Assembly (NCBI GenBank): GCA_900313475.1
Contig: OMRJ01000308.1
Span: forward strand, 1 to 5,732
Reading direction: 5' to 3'
DNA from: an uncultured Eubacteriales bacterium
Lineage (GTDB): Bacteria; Bacillota; Clostridia; Oscillospirales; Acutalibacteraceae
Length of the DNA stretch: 5,732 nt
Shown here piece by piece: positions 1-5,550 of this stretch; position 1 is the first letter of the stretch; the number at the start of each line of letters is the position of its first letter. The translations under genes were made by a program, and so were the position numbers. The notes beneath the pieces were generated by a model. It did not search any database, was not told where the DNA came from, and saw only the letters and a list, made by a program, of their open reading frames with translations.

Positions 1-525
1 GAACTGAAAGCGGCGGTTGTCAATCGTGCTAAGTCATGTTTTGACGAATATATGGTTGTCGCGGAAAAATATTACCCTTCGTTTAAAAAACACGGAATGC
101 AGTTTGTCCGTTTTGCGTCGGATGAACCGCAACTGTTTAAACTTCTTTTTATGCAGTCGGCAGGCAGTGAAAAAAAGTTTGAAAATGCTATAGATGTTAT
201 TCCGTTCGGCAAAAAAGAAGATATTGACATTATAAAACGCGATTATCACGCGACAGAGGAGGAGGCACATCGTCTTTTTAATCAGATGTGGATATATACA
301 TACGGTTTATGCGTTCTCTGCGCTTCGGGCGTATGTACATTTTCGGATGAGGAAATATCAATGCGGCTCGGAGAGATCTTTCGGGGAATGACTGCCGTTA
401 TCTCTGCGGATGCTGAAAAAGCCGATGCCGAAAATCCATCGTTTCTGCTTCCTTTCGTAAAAGACAGTGACGCCTATGAAACTGTCAAAAAATCGGGTCC
501 GGATTTTTCAAAATATGCACTTTAA
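1..525 (+). CDS. TetR/AcrR-family transcriptional regulator, C-terminal part (5' partial)
   Basis: The reading frame is open from base 1, so the gene starts outside the window; the first internal ATG is at 52 but the 17 codons before it read as the same protein. The 174 visible residues are the ligand-binding/dimerisation domain of a TetR-type repressor. The stretch FKKHGMQFVRFASDEPQLFK followed by LLFM is characteristic of TetR C-terminal domains in Clostridia, as is the helical content with a later WIYTYGLC segment. The N-terminal helix-turn-helix (roughly 45-50 residues) is missing only because of the window edge. It lies 24 bases upstream of an ABC transporter gene on the same strand, so it probably controls that exporter and its own operon; this is inference from position. 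The ligand cannot be told from sequence. Family call is fairly sure, target is not. Confidence 0.82.
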   Translation, partial: ELKAAVVNRAKSCFDEYMVVAEKYYPSFKKHGMQFVRFASDEPQLFKLLFMQSAGSEKKFENAIDVIPFGKKEDIDIIKRDYHATEEEAHRLFNQMWIYTYGLCVLCASGVCTFSDEEISMRLGEIFRGMTAVISADAEKADAENPSFLLPFVKDSDAYETVKKSGPDFSKYAL

Positions 526-536
526 TTTTTTTGAAT

Positions 537-543
537 GAGGTGA
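537..543 (+). promoter_or_regulatory. Ribosome binding site of the ABC ATPase gene
   Basis: GAGGTGA lies 6 bases before the ATG at 550 and supports that start. The 24-base gap after the TetR stop is too short for an obvious separate promoter or terminator, which favours co-transcription. Confidence 0.75.
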
Positions 544-549
544 AAACAC

Positions 550-1263
550 ATGCTTGAAATCTGTCATCTTACAAAAATTTACGGCGAAAAAAAAGCAGTC
601 GACGACTTATCGCTGTCGATTGACGCCGGAGAAATCTACGGTTTTATCGGACACAACGGCGCGGGCAAAACAACTACGCTGAAATCTGTCGTCGGAATAC
701 TCCGTTTTGATTCGGGTGAGATAAAAATTAACGGAATATCGGTAAATGAAGATCCCATTGCATGCAAAAAACAGCTTGCGTATATTCCCGACAACCCGGA
801 TCTTTACGATTTTATGACGGGAATAAAATACCTGAATTTTATTGCAGACATCTTCGGAATAGAACAAAAAACACGTGAAGAAAGAATCAAAACATATGCG
901 GAGAAATTTGATATGACCGATGACCTTGCGCAGCCCGTTGCGTCTTACTCGCACGGTATGAAGCAGAAGCTTGCGATAATATCCGCATGGATACATTCTC
1001 CGAGGCTTATCATAATGGACGAACCTTTTGTAGGACTTGACCCGAAGGCATCTTTTCTGTTGAAAGAGATGATGCGAGAGACGTGTAAAAACGGCGGAGC
1101 GATTTTCTTTTCCACTCATGTTCTTGATGTTGCGGAGAAGCTTTGCGACAAGATCGCGATAATTAAAAACGGAAAACTGATAAAAACGGGGACTACAGAA
1201 GAAGTTAAAGGCGATGAAAGCCTTGAAAGCGTCTTCCTTGAGCTGGAGGGAGACGAATGCTGA
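550..1263 (+). CDS. ABC transporter ATP-binding protein (exporter type)
   Basis: A 237-residue cytoplasmic ATPase of normal length for a single nucleotide-binding domain, powering the permease encoded next to it. Visible motifs: Walker A GHNGAGKTT (residues 34-42), signature region YSHGMKQK (133-140), Walker B LIIMDEP (153-159) with catalytic Glu158, D-loop GLDP (162-165) and the H-loop in STH with His190. Two positions deviate from the textbook: the signature is SHGMK rather than SGGQ, and the Q-loop position reads YIPDNP, with Asp81 where Gln is usual. Both variants are common in the drug/multidrug-export and ABC-2-type branch (CcmA/EcsA/YhaQ-like), so I expect an active enzyme. The start is fixed by a good ribosome binding site. 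The stop overlaps the permease start by 7 bases (ATGCTGA), indicating translational coupling. Substrate unknown; an antimicrobial or lipid export role is only inferred from the neighbours. Confidence 0.95.
   Translation: MLEICHLTKIYGEKKAVDDLSLSIDAGEIYGFIGHNGAGKTTTLKSVVGILRFDSGEIKINGISVNEDPIACKKQLAYIPDNPDLYDFMTGIKYLNFIADIFGIEQKTREERIKTYAEKFDMTDDLAQPVASYSHGMKQKLAIISAWIHSPRLIIMDEPFVGLDPKASFLLKEMMRETCKNGGAIFFSTHVLDVAEKLCDKIAIIKNGKLIKTGTTEEVKGDESLESVFLELEGDEC
1245..1250 (+). promoter_or_regulatory. Ribosome binding site of the permease gene, inside the ATPase gene
   Basis: GGAGGG sits 6 bases before the ATG at 1257, within the last codons of the ATPase gene. It supports the overlapping start and coupled translation of the two transporter subunits. 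Confidence 0.75.
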
Positions 1264-2855
1264 AAACACTACTGAAAAAGCAGCTGTTTGAATTCGGACG
1301 CGCTTTTGTCTATGACGAGAAAAATAAAAAAGCTCGCTCAAAAGTATCTTCGATAACTTTTATCGTCCTGTATTTTGTTCTGATATTCGGTTTGCTCGGC
1401 GGGTTTTTTACATATCTGTCATTCTCCGTCTGCACACCGCTGTCGGAGTCCGGTGCCGGTTGGCTCTACTATGTAATGCTCGGACTTATCGGTACGGCGC
1501 TCGGCACATTCGGAAGCGTTTTTAACACGCACGCAACGCTTTATGCCGCAAAAGACAACGACCTGCTTCTTTCGATGCCGATTCCGGAAAAGTACATCGT
1601 AATCAGCCGTCTTTCAAGTGTTTACATTCTCGGTACCGTTTTTTCGGTTGTTGTTACACTGCCTGCGGTCACTGTCGGATTTATACGGATGAAGCAGTCC
1701 GTTTTATCCGTCATCGGAGGAATATTGTTTATTGTCACGGTTTCCGCGATTGTTTTGATTCTTTCGTGCGTTCTCGGTTTTTTTGTGGCAAAAATAAGCG
1801 CAAAGCTCAAAAACAAGAGCTTCATAACGGTGCTTGCTTCTCTGATATTCTTTGCTGCATATTATCTCATATATTTTAAAGCAAACGATGTAATTAAGGG
1901 AATAGTTGCAAACGCATCGTCGATAAGCGAGAAAATAAAGATATCGGCGTACCCGCTGTACTTTTTCGGAAAAATGGGAACGGGGGACTTGCTTTCGATA
2001 GCAGTGTGTGTCGCATCGGCAGTTGGGCTTGCCGTTTTTACCTGTTTTGTTATTGCGCGCAGCTTCAGAAAAACAGTAACTGCACCCGCTTCGCAGGTGC
2101 GACTTAAAGGGCATGCAAATGACATCAAACAGGGAAGTGTCGGTTTCGCCTTGTTCCGTAAGGAATTTAAACGTTTTACATCAAGTCCCAACTACATGCT
2201 TAACTGTGCACTGGGCGTCGTCTTTATTCTTGCTTCCGGGATAGTATTTATTGTAAAAGGCAGGATTATATCCGATTTTATAACCTTTTCCATGGAGCTT
2301 GACGGCACTTATGTTTCCTTGGCATTTTTATGCATTCTTTGCATTGCCGCATCAATGAACGACACCGCTGCGGCAGCTGTGTCTCTTGAAGGCAAAAGCA
2401 TATGGATATTACAGTCACTTCCCGTTTGCGCAAAGGATGTGCTGAAAGCAAAGCTCCTTGTGCAGCTTGCCGTTACCTGTCCGCCGCTTCTCGTCGGCTC
2501 CGTGTGTGCCGTTATTGCGGCAGGGGGTTCGGTTGCGACAGCCGTCATGCTGATTATTTTCCCTCAGTGCTTTGCCTTTACCGCGGCGTGTTTTGACCTG
2601 TTTGTCAATCTCAAAAGTCCGAATCTGAACTGGACAAACGAAATAGTGCCGATAAAGCAGAGCCTCGGCATAATGATTGCAATGTTCGGTGGATTTATTT
2701 ATGCTGCAGGGTTCGGCTTGTCATCGTATTTTGCGCTTATGGTTATGCCTGTCGAAGCGGTGTTTGCCGTGTCCTGCGCCGTAACTCTCGCCATCGGTGT
2801 AATTATTTACAGATGGATTTGCAAAAAAGGAGCATTGATCTTTTCAACTCTTTGA
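1257..2855 (+). CDS. ABC transporter permease, 12-helix ABC-2-like
   Basis: A 532-residue integral membrane protein that forms the channel partner of the upstream ATPase. I count about twelve hydrophobic segments: roughly 33-55, 68-90, 121-144, 150-177, 187-207 and 245-268 in the first half; 315-335, 352-368, 400-422, 428-450, 470-492 and 498-520 in the second. The two halves look related: each has a basic amphipathic lead (MLKTLLKKQLFEFGR; ALFRKEFKRFTSS), two helices, then an L-x-S-x-P loop (DLLLSMPIPEKY at 102-113; WILQSLPVCAKD at 383-394). The NLKSPNLNWTNEI motif near 451-463 fits the large putative ABC permease family that I know as PF16949; that assignment is from memory of the family pattern. 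Normally such proteins pair with a single ATPase exactly as here. Substrate unknown. Start chosen for its GGAGGG site and the 7-base overlap. Confidence 0.9.
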   Translation: MLKTLLKKQLFEFGRAFVYDEKNKKARSKVSSITFIVLYFVLIFGLLGGFFTYLSFSVCTPLSESGAGWLYYVMLGLIGTALGTFGSVFNTHATLYAAKDNDLLLSMPIPEKYIVISRLSSVYILGTVFSVVVTLPAVTVGFIRMKQSVLSVIGGILFIVTVSAIVLILSCVLGFFVAKISAKLKNKSFITVLASLIFFAAYYLIYFKANDVIKGIVANASSISEKIKISAYPLYFFGKMGTGDLLSIAVCVASAVGLAVFTCFVIARSFRKTVTAPASQVRLKGHANDIKQGSVGFALFRKEFKRFTSSPNYMLNCALGVVFILASGIVFIVKGRIISDFITFSMELDGTYVSLAFLCILCIAASMNDTAAAAVSLEGKSIWILQSLPVCAKDVLKAKLLVQLAVTCPPLLVGSVCAVIAAGGSVATAVMLIIFPQCFAFTAACFDLFVNLKSPNLNWTNEIVPIKQSLGIMIAMFGGFIYAAGFGLSSYFALMVMPVEAVFAVSCAVTLAIGVIIYRWICKKGALIFSTL

Positions 2856-2867
2856 CATTATTATTAC

Positions 2868-2872
2868 GGAGG
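2868..2872 (+). promoter_or_regulatory. Ribosome binding site of the LiaF-like gene
   Basis: GGAGG lies 8 bases before the ATG at 2881, in a 25-base gap after the permease stop. No terminator-like hairpin is visible in that gap. Confidence 0.75.
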
Positions 2873-2880
2873 CTTTTTAT

Positions 2881-3564
2881 ATGAAAAAATCCACAAAAAT
2901 AGTAGGCGGTATCGCGCTTATTGCAGTTGCTGTTCTTTTTACTCTTAAAGCGTTTGATATTTTCGATTTCGATGTTTTTTTTAAGGGATGGTGGACGTTG
3001 TTCATAATCGTACCCTCAATTGTCGGAATAATCAATGACCGCGACAAGACAGGCGGTTGCATAGGTCTTAGCGTCGGCATCATGCTGCTGCTTGCCGCGA
3101 GAGATATCATAAATTATTCGATGCTATGGAAGCTTGCCGTGCCTGTTGCTCTGGTTTTTCTCGGCATTAAGCTTATTATCGGCGGTGTTCGCGGCAACAA
3201 GGGCTATAACGTCGAAGCTCAAATGCGCCGGGACGGTAAACCTCTTAAAAGCGGGTTTTCATCATTTTCGGCAACAAAACTCAACTATGCAGGAGAAGAA
3301 TTTAACGGGGCGGAGCTTAATGCCGTATTCGGCGGGATCGACTGCGATCTGCGCGGCGCGATTATCACGGGCGACTGTGTAATAAACGCCACTGCGATTT
3401 TCGGTGGAATTGACATTTTTGTTCCCGATAACATAAACGTGCAGTTAAGTTCCAATTCAATGTTCGGCGGCGTAGGGGATAAGCGTCCTTACAAAACAAA
3501 CAATAATCAGTTTACACTTTATGTAAATGCCACGGGGCTTTTCGGCGGGGTTGATGTAAAATGA
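2881..3564 (+). CDS. LiaF-like membrane protein (LiaI/LiaF-type TM region plus LiaF-like C-terminal domain)
   Basis: A 227-residue protein. Residues ~1-101 are membrane-embedded, with hydrophobic segments near 7-24, 36-53, 60-73 and 84-101; the KGWWTLFIIVPSIVGI stretch (35-50) is typical of the LiaI/LiaF-like transmembrane module (DUF5668). Residues ~125-227 are a small beta-rich domain like the LiaF C-terminus (DUF2154, 'cell wall-active antibiotics response'). That part contains four FGG[IV] repeats (AVFGGIDCDLR, AIFGGIDIFVP, SMFGGVGDK, GLFGGVDVK) spaced 24, 21 and 26 residues apart, likely stacked beta-turns. In Bacillus and relatives LiaF restrains a two-component system that senses cell-wall damage. 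Here a response regulator lies two genes downstream, which fits, but a LiaF-like inhibitory role is inference. The last four bases overlap the next gene (ATGA), so the two are probably translated together. Confidence 0.85.
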   Translation: MKKSTKIVGGIALIAVAVLFTLKAFDIFDFDVFFKGWWTLFIIVPSIVGIINDRDKTGGCIGLSVGIMLLLAARDIINYSMLWKLAVPVALVFLGIKLIIGGVRGNKGYNVEAQMRRDGKPLKSGFSSFSATKLNYAGEEFNGAELNAVFGGIDCDLRGAIITGDCVINATAIFGGIDIFVPDNINVQLSSNSMFGGVGDKRPYKTNNNQFTLYVNATGLFGGVDVK

Positions 3565-4409
3565 CGCTACTGCAAAAAATAACCAAATACGCAGCGGCTG
3601 CATTTGCCGTATTTTTGGCTGTTTCGATAATCGGCGGAACAGTCGGCGGTGTTCTTTCTGTCGCACAACTCGGTTTTTCGTTTTCAGACGGAAATGAGAA
3701 AGAGGAAACTCTGCAGACAGCGACAACCGAAATCTCTCTTACCGAGAGCATTAAGGAACTCGATATAGAACTGAAATCGTCAAAGCTGTCCGTTTCTAAC
3801 GGCAGTACATTTTCAATAAAACATGCCGGTTCCGGAATTAAGACGGAAAAATACATCACCGCGAACGGCATAGGGATTAAGATTCGCGAAAATGCGAATT
3901 TACCGTCCGACACTTTCTTTGATAAGGTGGAACTGACCGTCCCTGCGGATACCGTGTTTGATAAAGTGAGAATCGACATTAAAGCCGGCAGTGTACAGGT
4001 CGGCAGCCTGACTGCAACCGACCTTGATGTTTCGTGTGACGCAGGTTCATTTATTGCATCAAAGCTTTTTGTGAGCGGAAAAGCCGATATTGATATTGAT
4101 GCAGGCAATGTTGATGTAAAGTACGGAGAAATCGGCACTTTTGACTGCGACACGGAAGCGGGTAGAATATCTTTTGGCGGTAAAGTCAAAAACGGTGCCG
4201 AAATTGACTCCGAGGTCGGTTCCGTTCGTCTTGCACTTGTCGGCTCAAGGGACAACTATACGCTTGATATCGACAAATCCGTCGGAAGTGTTACCGTCGA
4301 CGGGGCGCGCATTGCCGATAAAACGCCTGCCGGCAGCGGCAGTGCAAAAATAAAGATCGACGGCGGTGTCGGCAGTGTTGATATCGTTTTCGGTGCTCAA
4401 ACGGAGTAA
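3561..4409 (+). CDS. Membrane-anchored DUF4097-like beta-repeat protein
   Basis: A 282-residue protein with one N-terminal hydrophobic helix (about 11-35, after a short basic stretch) that acts as a membrane anchor or uncleaved signal. A low-complexity acidic/Thr linker (42-60) follows, then an all-beta repeat domain to the end. From residue 139 the chain repeats a D-x-x-[AV]-G-[SNR]-[VIF] turn at 142, 161, 181, 200, 219, 241 and 270, a spacing of 19-22 residues (the last is 29), as in DUF4097-type 'putative adhesin' beta-helix proteins. Such proteins often sit beside LiaF-like or PspC-like genes and two-component systems in Firmicutes; their exact job is not established. Start at 3561 overlaps the preceding stop by 4 bases; upstream GGCGGGG (3544-3550) is only a moderate ribosome binding site, consistent with translational coupling. 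Domain name is from family pattern, not from a search. Confidence 0.8.
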   Translation: MTLLQKITKYAAAAFAVFLAVSIIGGTVGGVLSVAQLGFSFSDGNEKEETLQTATTEISLTESIKELDIELKSSKLSVSNGSTFSIKHAGSGIKTEKYITANGIGIKIRENANLPSDTFFDKVELTVPADTVFDKVRIDIKAGSVQVGSLTATDLDVSCDAGSFIASKLFVSGKADIDIDAGNVDVKYGEIGTFDCDTEAGRISFGGKVKNGAEIDSEVGSVRLALVGSRDNYTLDIDKSVGSVTVDGARIADKTPAGSGSAKIKIDGGVGSVDIVFGAQTE

Positions 4410-4414
4410 AGGAT

Positions 4415-5101
4415 ATGTATAAACTTTTTATCGTCGAGGATGACGGCGGAATCGCACGGGGTTTGTGCGACAGTCTCGAAAAATGGGATATAAAAGGATA
4501 TACCGTAAAGAACTTTCGCAATATTATCAGTGAATTTTGCGAAACTATGCCCGATATTGTTCTGTTGGATATTTCTCTCCCTTTTTTCAACGGTTTTCAC
4601 TGGTGCTCGGAGATACGCCGCATTTCAAAGGTTCCGATCATTTTCATATCGTCGGCGTCTGATAATCTCAATATGGTAATGGCTATGAATATGGGCGCGG
4701 ATGATTTTGTCGCAAAGCCGTTTGACGGTGAAGTGCTTACCGCAAAGATTCTTGCGATTTTGCGCAGAACATATGCTTATTCCGACGGTATCGCAGTCAT
4801 CGAGCACCGCGGAGCCGTGCTGAACATGAACGACAACACGCTGTCGTACAACGGTGAAAACATTCCGCTTACAAAGAACGAATACAGAATTTTGCTGTGT
4901 CTCATGGAGGAGCGCGGAAGGGTAGTCAGCCGTGAAAAGCTTATGGAGAAGCTTTGGGCGACAGATACGTTCGTTGACGAGAATACACTGACCGTCAACG
5001 TTAACAGACTTCGCAAGAAGCTCGATTCTTACGGGCTTTGTAATTTTATCGGGACAAAAATCGGCGTGGGATATTTTATCGGTACGGAGGACAGCGAATG
5101 A
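4415..5101 (+). CDS. OmpR-family response regulator, BceR-like
   Basis: A 228-residue two-domain DNA-binding regulator of standard length. Receiver domain (about 1-118): acidic pair Asp9/Asp10, phosphoacceptor Asp52 in LLDISLPFFNGFHWC, switch Ser79 in IIFISSASD, and Lys101 in FVAKPF. Winged-helix output domain (about 128-225): LTKNEYRILL, VVSREKLMEKLW, recognition helix region ENTLTVNVNRLRKKLD, and GVGYFI at the wing. The combination NGFHWC, SSASDNLNMVMAMNMGADDF and NTLTVNVNRLRKKLD closely matches remembered BceR/GraR-type regulators, which answer to cell-wall antibiotics such as bacitracin or other peptides and switch on ABC transporters. The gap after the DUF4097 gene is 5 bases; GGAG at 4403-4406 serves as ribosome binding site. 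The stop overlaps the kinase start by 4 bases. All phosphorylation residues are present, so the protein should be functional although its kinase partner is truncated here. Confidence 0.94.
   Translation: MYKLFIVEDDGGIARGLCDSLEKWDIKGYTVKNFRNIISEFCETMPDIVLLDISLPFFNGFHWCSEIRRISKVPIIFISSASDNLNMVMAMNMGADDFVAKPFDGEVLTAKILAILRRTYAYSDGIAVIEHRGAVLNMNDNTLSYNGENIPLTKNEYRILLCLMEERGRVVSREKLMEKLWATDTFVDENTLTVNVNRLRKKLDSYGLCNFIGTKIGVGYFIGTEDSE
5086..5090 (+). promoter_or_regulatory. Ribosome binding site of the truncated sensor kinase
   Basis: GGAGG lies 7 bases before the ATG at 5098, inside the response-regulator gene. A strong site and an ATGA overlap show that the kinase start itself is intact and translated together with the regulator. 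Confidence 0.75.
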
Positions 5102-5346
5102 AGTTTTTCTTTGCCTATATAAAACAGCGTGCGGCGGTTTTTGCCGTGTTCCTTGTTTTTGCAGCGGTCTTTGCCGTTGTGTTTGCTCTCTACGACCTGC
5201 CGTTAAAGGCGGTAATTTATCCTTTTATGCTGTGTGCTTTTTTAGGTATTGTATTTGTCGCTGTCGATGGCAACTGGATGATGAAAGGTACTCCCGACGA
5301 AATAAAAGAAAAATGCCGCTCGGCAGTCGCCGCGGCACAAAGATAA
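5098..5346 (+). CDS. Truncated BceS-type sensor histidine kinase N-terminus with unrelated tail
   Basis: This 82-residue frame begins exactly where the partner kinase of the BceR-like regulator should begin. Residues 1-57 look like an intramembrane-sensing kinase: basic start MKFFFAYIKQR, first helix ~13-31, a very short external loop YDLPLK (32-37), second helix ~38-56, ending VAVD. In the family the chain then continues into a charged coil, the dimerisation His box and the ATPase domain, about 330 residues in all. Here it instead reads GNWMMKGTPDEIKEKCRSAV and AAAQR and stops at TAA (5344-5346). No H-box, N-, D- or G-box occurs in any frame downstream. The tail from about base 5269 does not look like kinase. 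The GTPDEIKEKC stretch faintly recalls the C-terminus of uroporphyrinogen decarboxylase/methyltransferase-type proteins, a weak impression only. Either a true deletion/rearrangement remnant (a pseudogene) or an assembly junction; it cannot phosphorylate the regulator as it stands. Confidence 0.72.
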   Translation: MKFFFAYIKQRAAVFAVFLVFAAVFAVVFALYDLPLKAVIYPFMLCAFLGIVFVAVDGNWMMKGTPDEIKEKCRSAVAAAQR

Positions 5347-5452
5347 TCTGTTTTTTCCGTCAGATCCGATGCTGCAAGCGTTTCCTTTGCCGCATATGTA
5401 CTGCGGGTTGGCAGAAAACGCTAAAAAAACGGTATCTCTTTGCAATAAATAA
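5269..5452 (+). pseudogene. Possible 3' remnant of another gene joined to the kinase fragment
   Basis: Past the kinase-like part the sequence first reads GNWMMKGTPDEIKEKC in the kinase frame. A different plus frame stays open from about 5306 to a TAA at 5450-5452, right where the terminator stem starts, and reads DNLFFPSDPMLQAFPLPHMY then CGLAENAKKTVSLCNK. Together they could be the end of a foreign gene with one frameshift near 5336-5346, ahead of its own terminator. I do not recognise the protein with any assurance; the URO-D-like hint rests on a few residues. It may equally be plain noncoding sequence. Confidence 0.2.
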
Positions 5453-5506
5453 AGACTGTATTTCACAAGGCATTTGATTTTAATGCAAAGTTGAAATACA
5501 GTCTTT
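5451..5506. terminator. Bidirectional rho-independent terminator
   Basis: AAAGACTGTATTTCA (5451-5465) is perfectly complementary to TGAAATACAGTCTTT (5492-5506), a 15-bp stem. The 26-base loop contains a second small stem, GCATT (5470-5474) with AATGC (5482-5486). On the plus strand the stem is followed by TGTTTTGG; on the minus strand it is followed by a T-rich ATTTATT run. It lies between a plus-strand train ending at 5346 and a minus-strand gene ending at 5551, so it can serve both convergent transcripts. The stem is AT-rich, so its strength is uncertain. Confidence 0.8.
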
Positions 5507-5550
5507 TGTTTTGGAATACGCCGAATGGCTGCAACCCGGTTGCGTATGCC

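Noticed and set aside
587..594. Run of eight A as a programmed slippage site
   Set aside because: The ABC ATPase reads normally through it (GEKKAV), and neither alternative frame continues a sensible product.
607..1341. Long minus-strand open frame (244 codons) opposite the ABC ATPase gene
   Set aside because: It is the antisense shadow of a gene with clear Walker motifs; its translation is Cys/Arg/Phe-rich with no recognisable domain.
3512..4255. Long minus-strand open frame (247 codons) opposite the DUF4097-like gene
   Set aside because: Low-complexity Ser/Thr/Pro-rich translation that mirrors the codons of the plus-strand repeat protein; the plus frame has the operon overlap and membrane anchor.
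4937..4954. AAGCTT-ATGGAG-AAGCTT small inverted/direct repeat
   Set aside because: It falls inside the conserved winged-helix codons EKLMEKLW and is explained by the protein sequence.
5232..5477. Plus-strand open frame (81 codons) overlapping the truncated kinase and running into the terminator
   Set aside because: Cys/Arg-rich shadow frame without a ribosome binding site; it ends inside the terminator loop.
5269..5550. CRISPR array, tRNA or insertion-sequence end near the kinase break
   Set aside because: No regularly spaced repeats, no cloverleaf, and no transposase or terminal inverted repeats other than the terminator stem.
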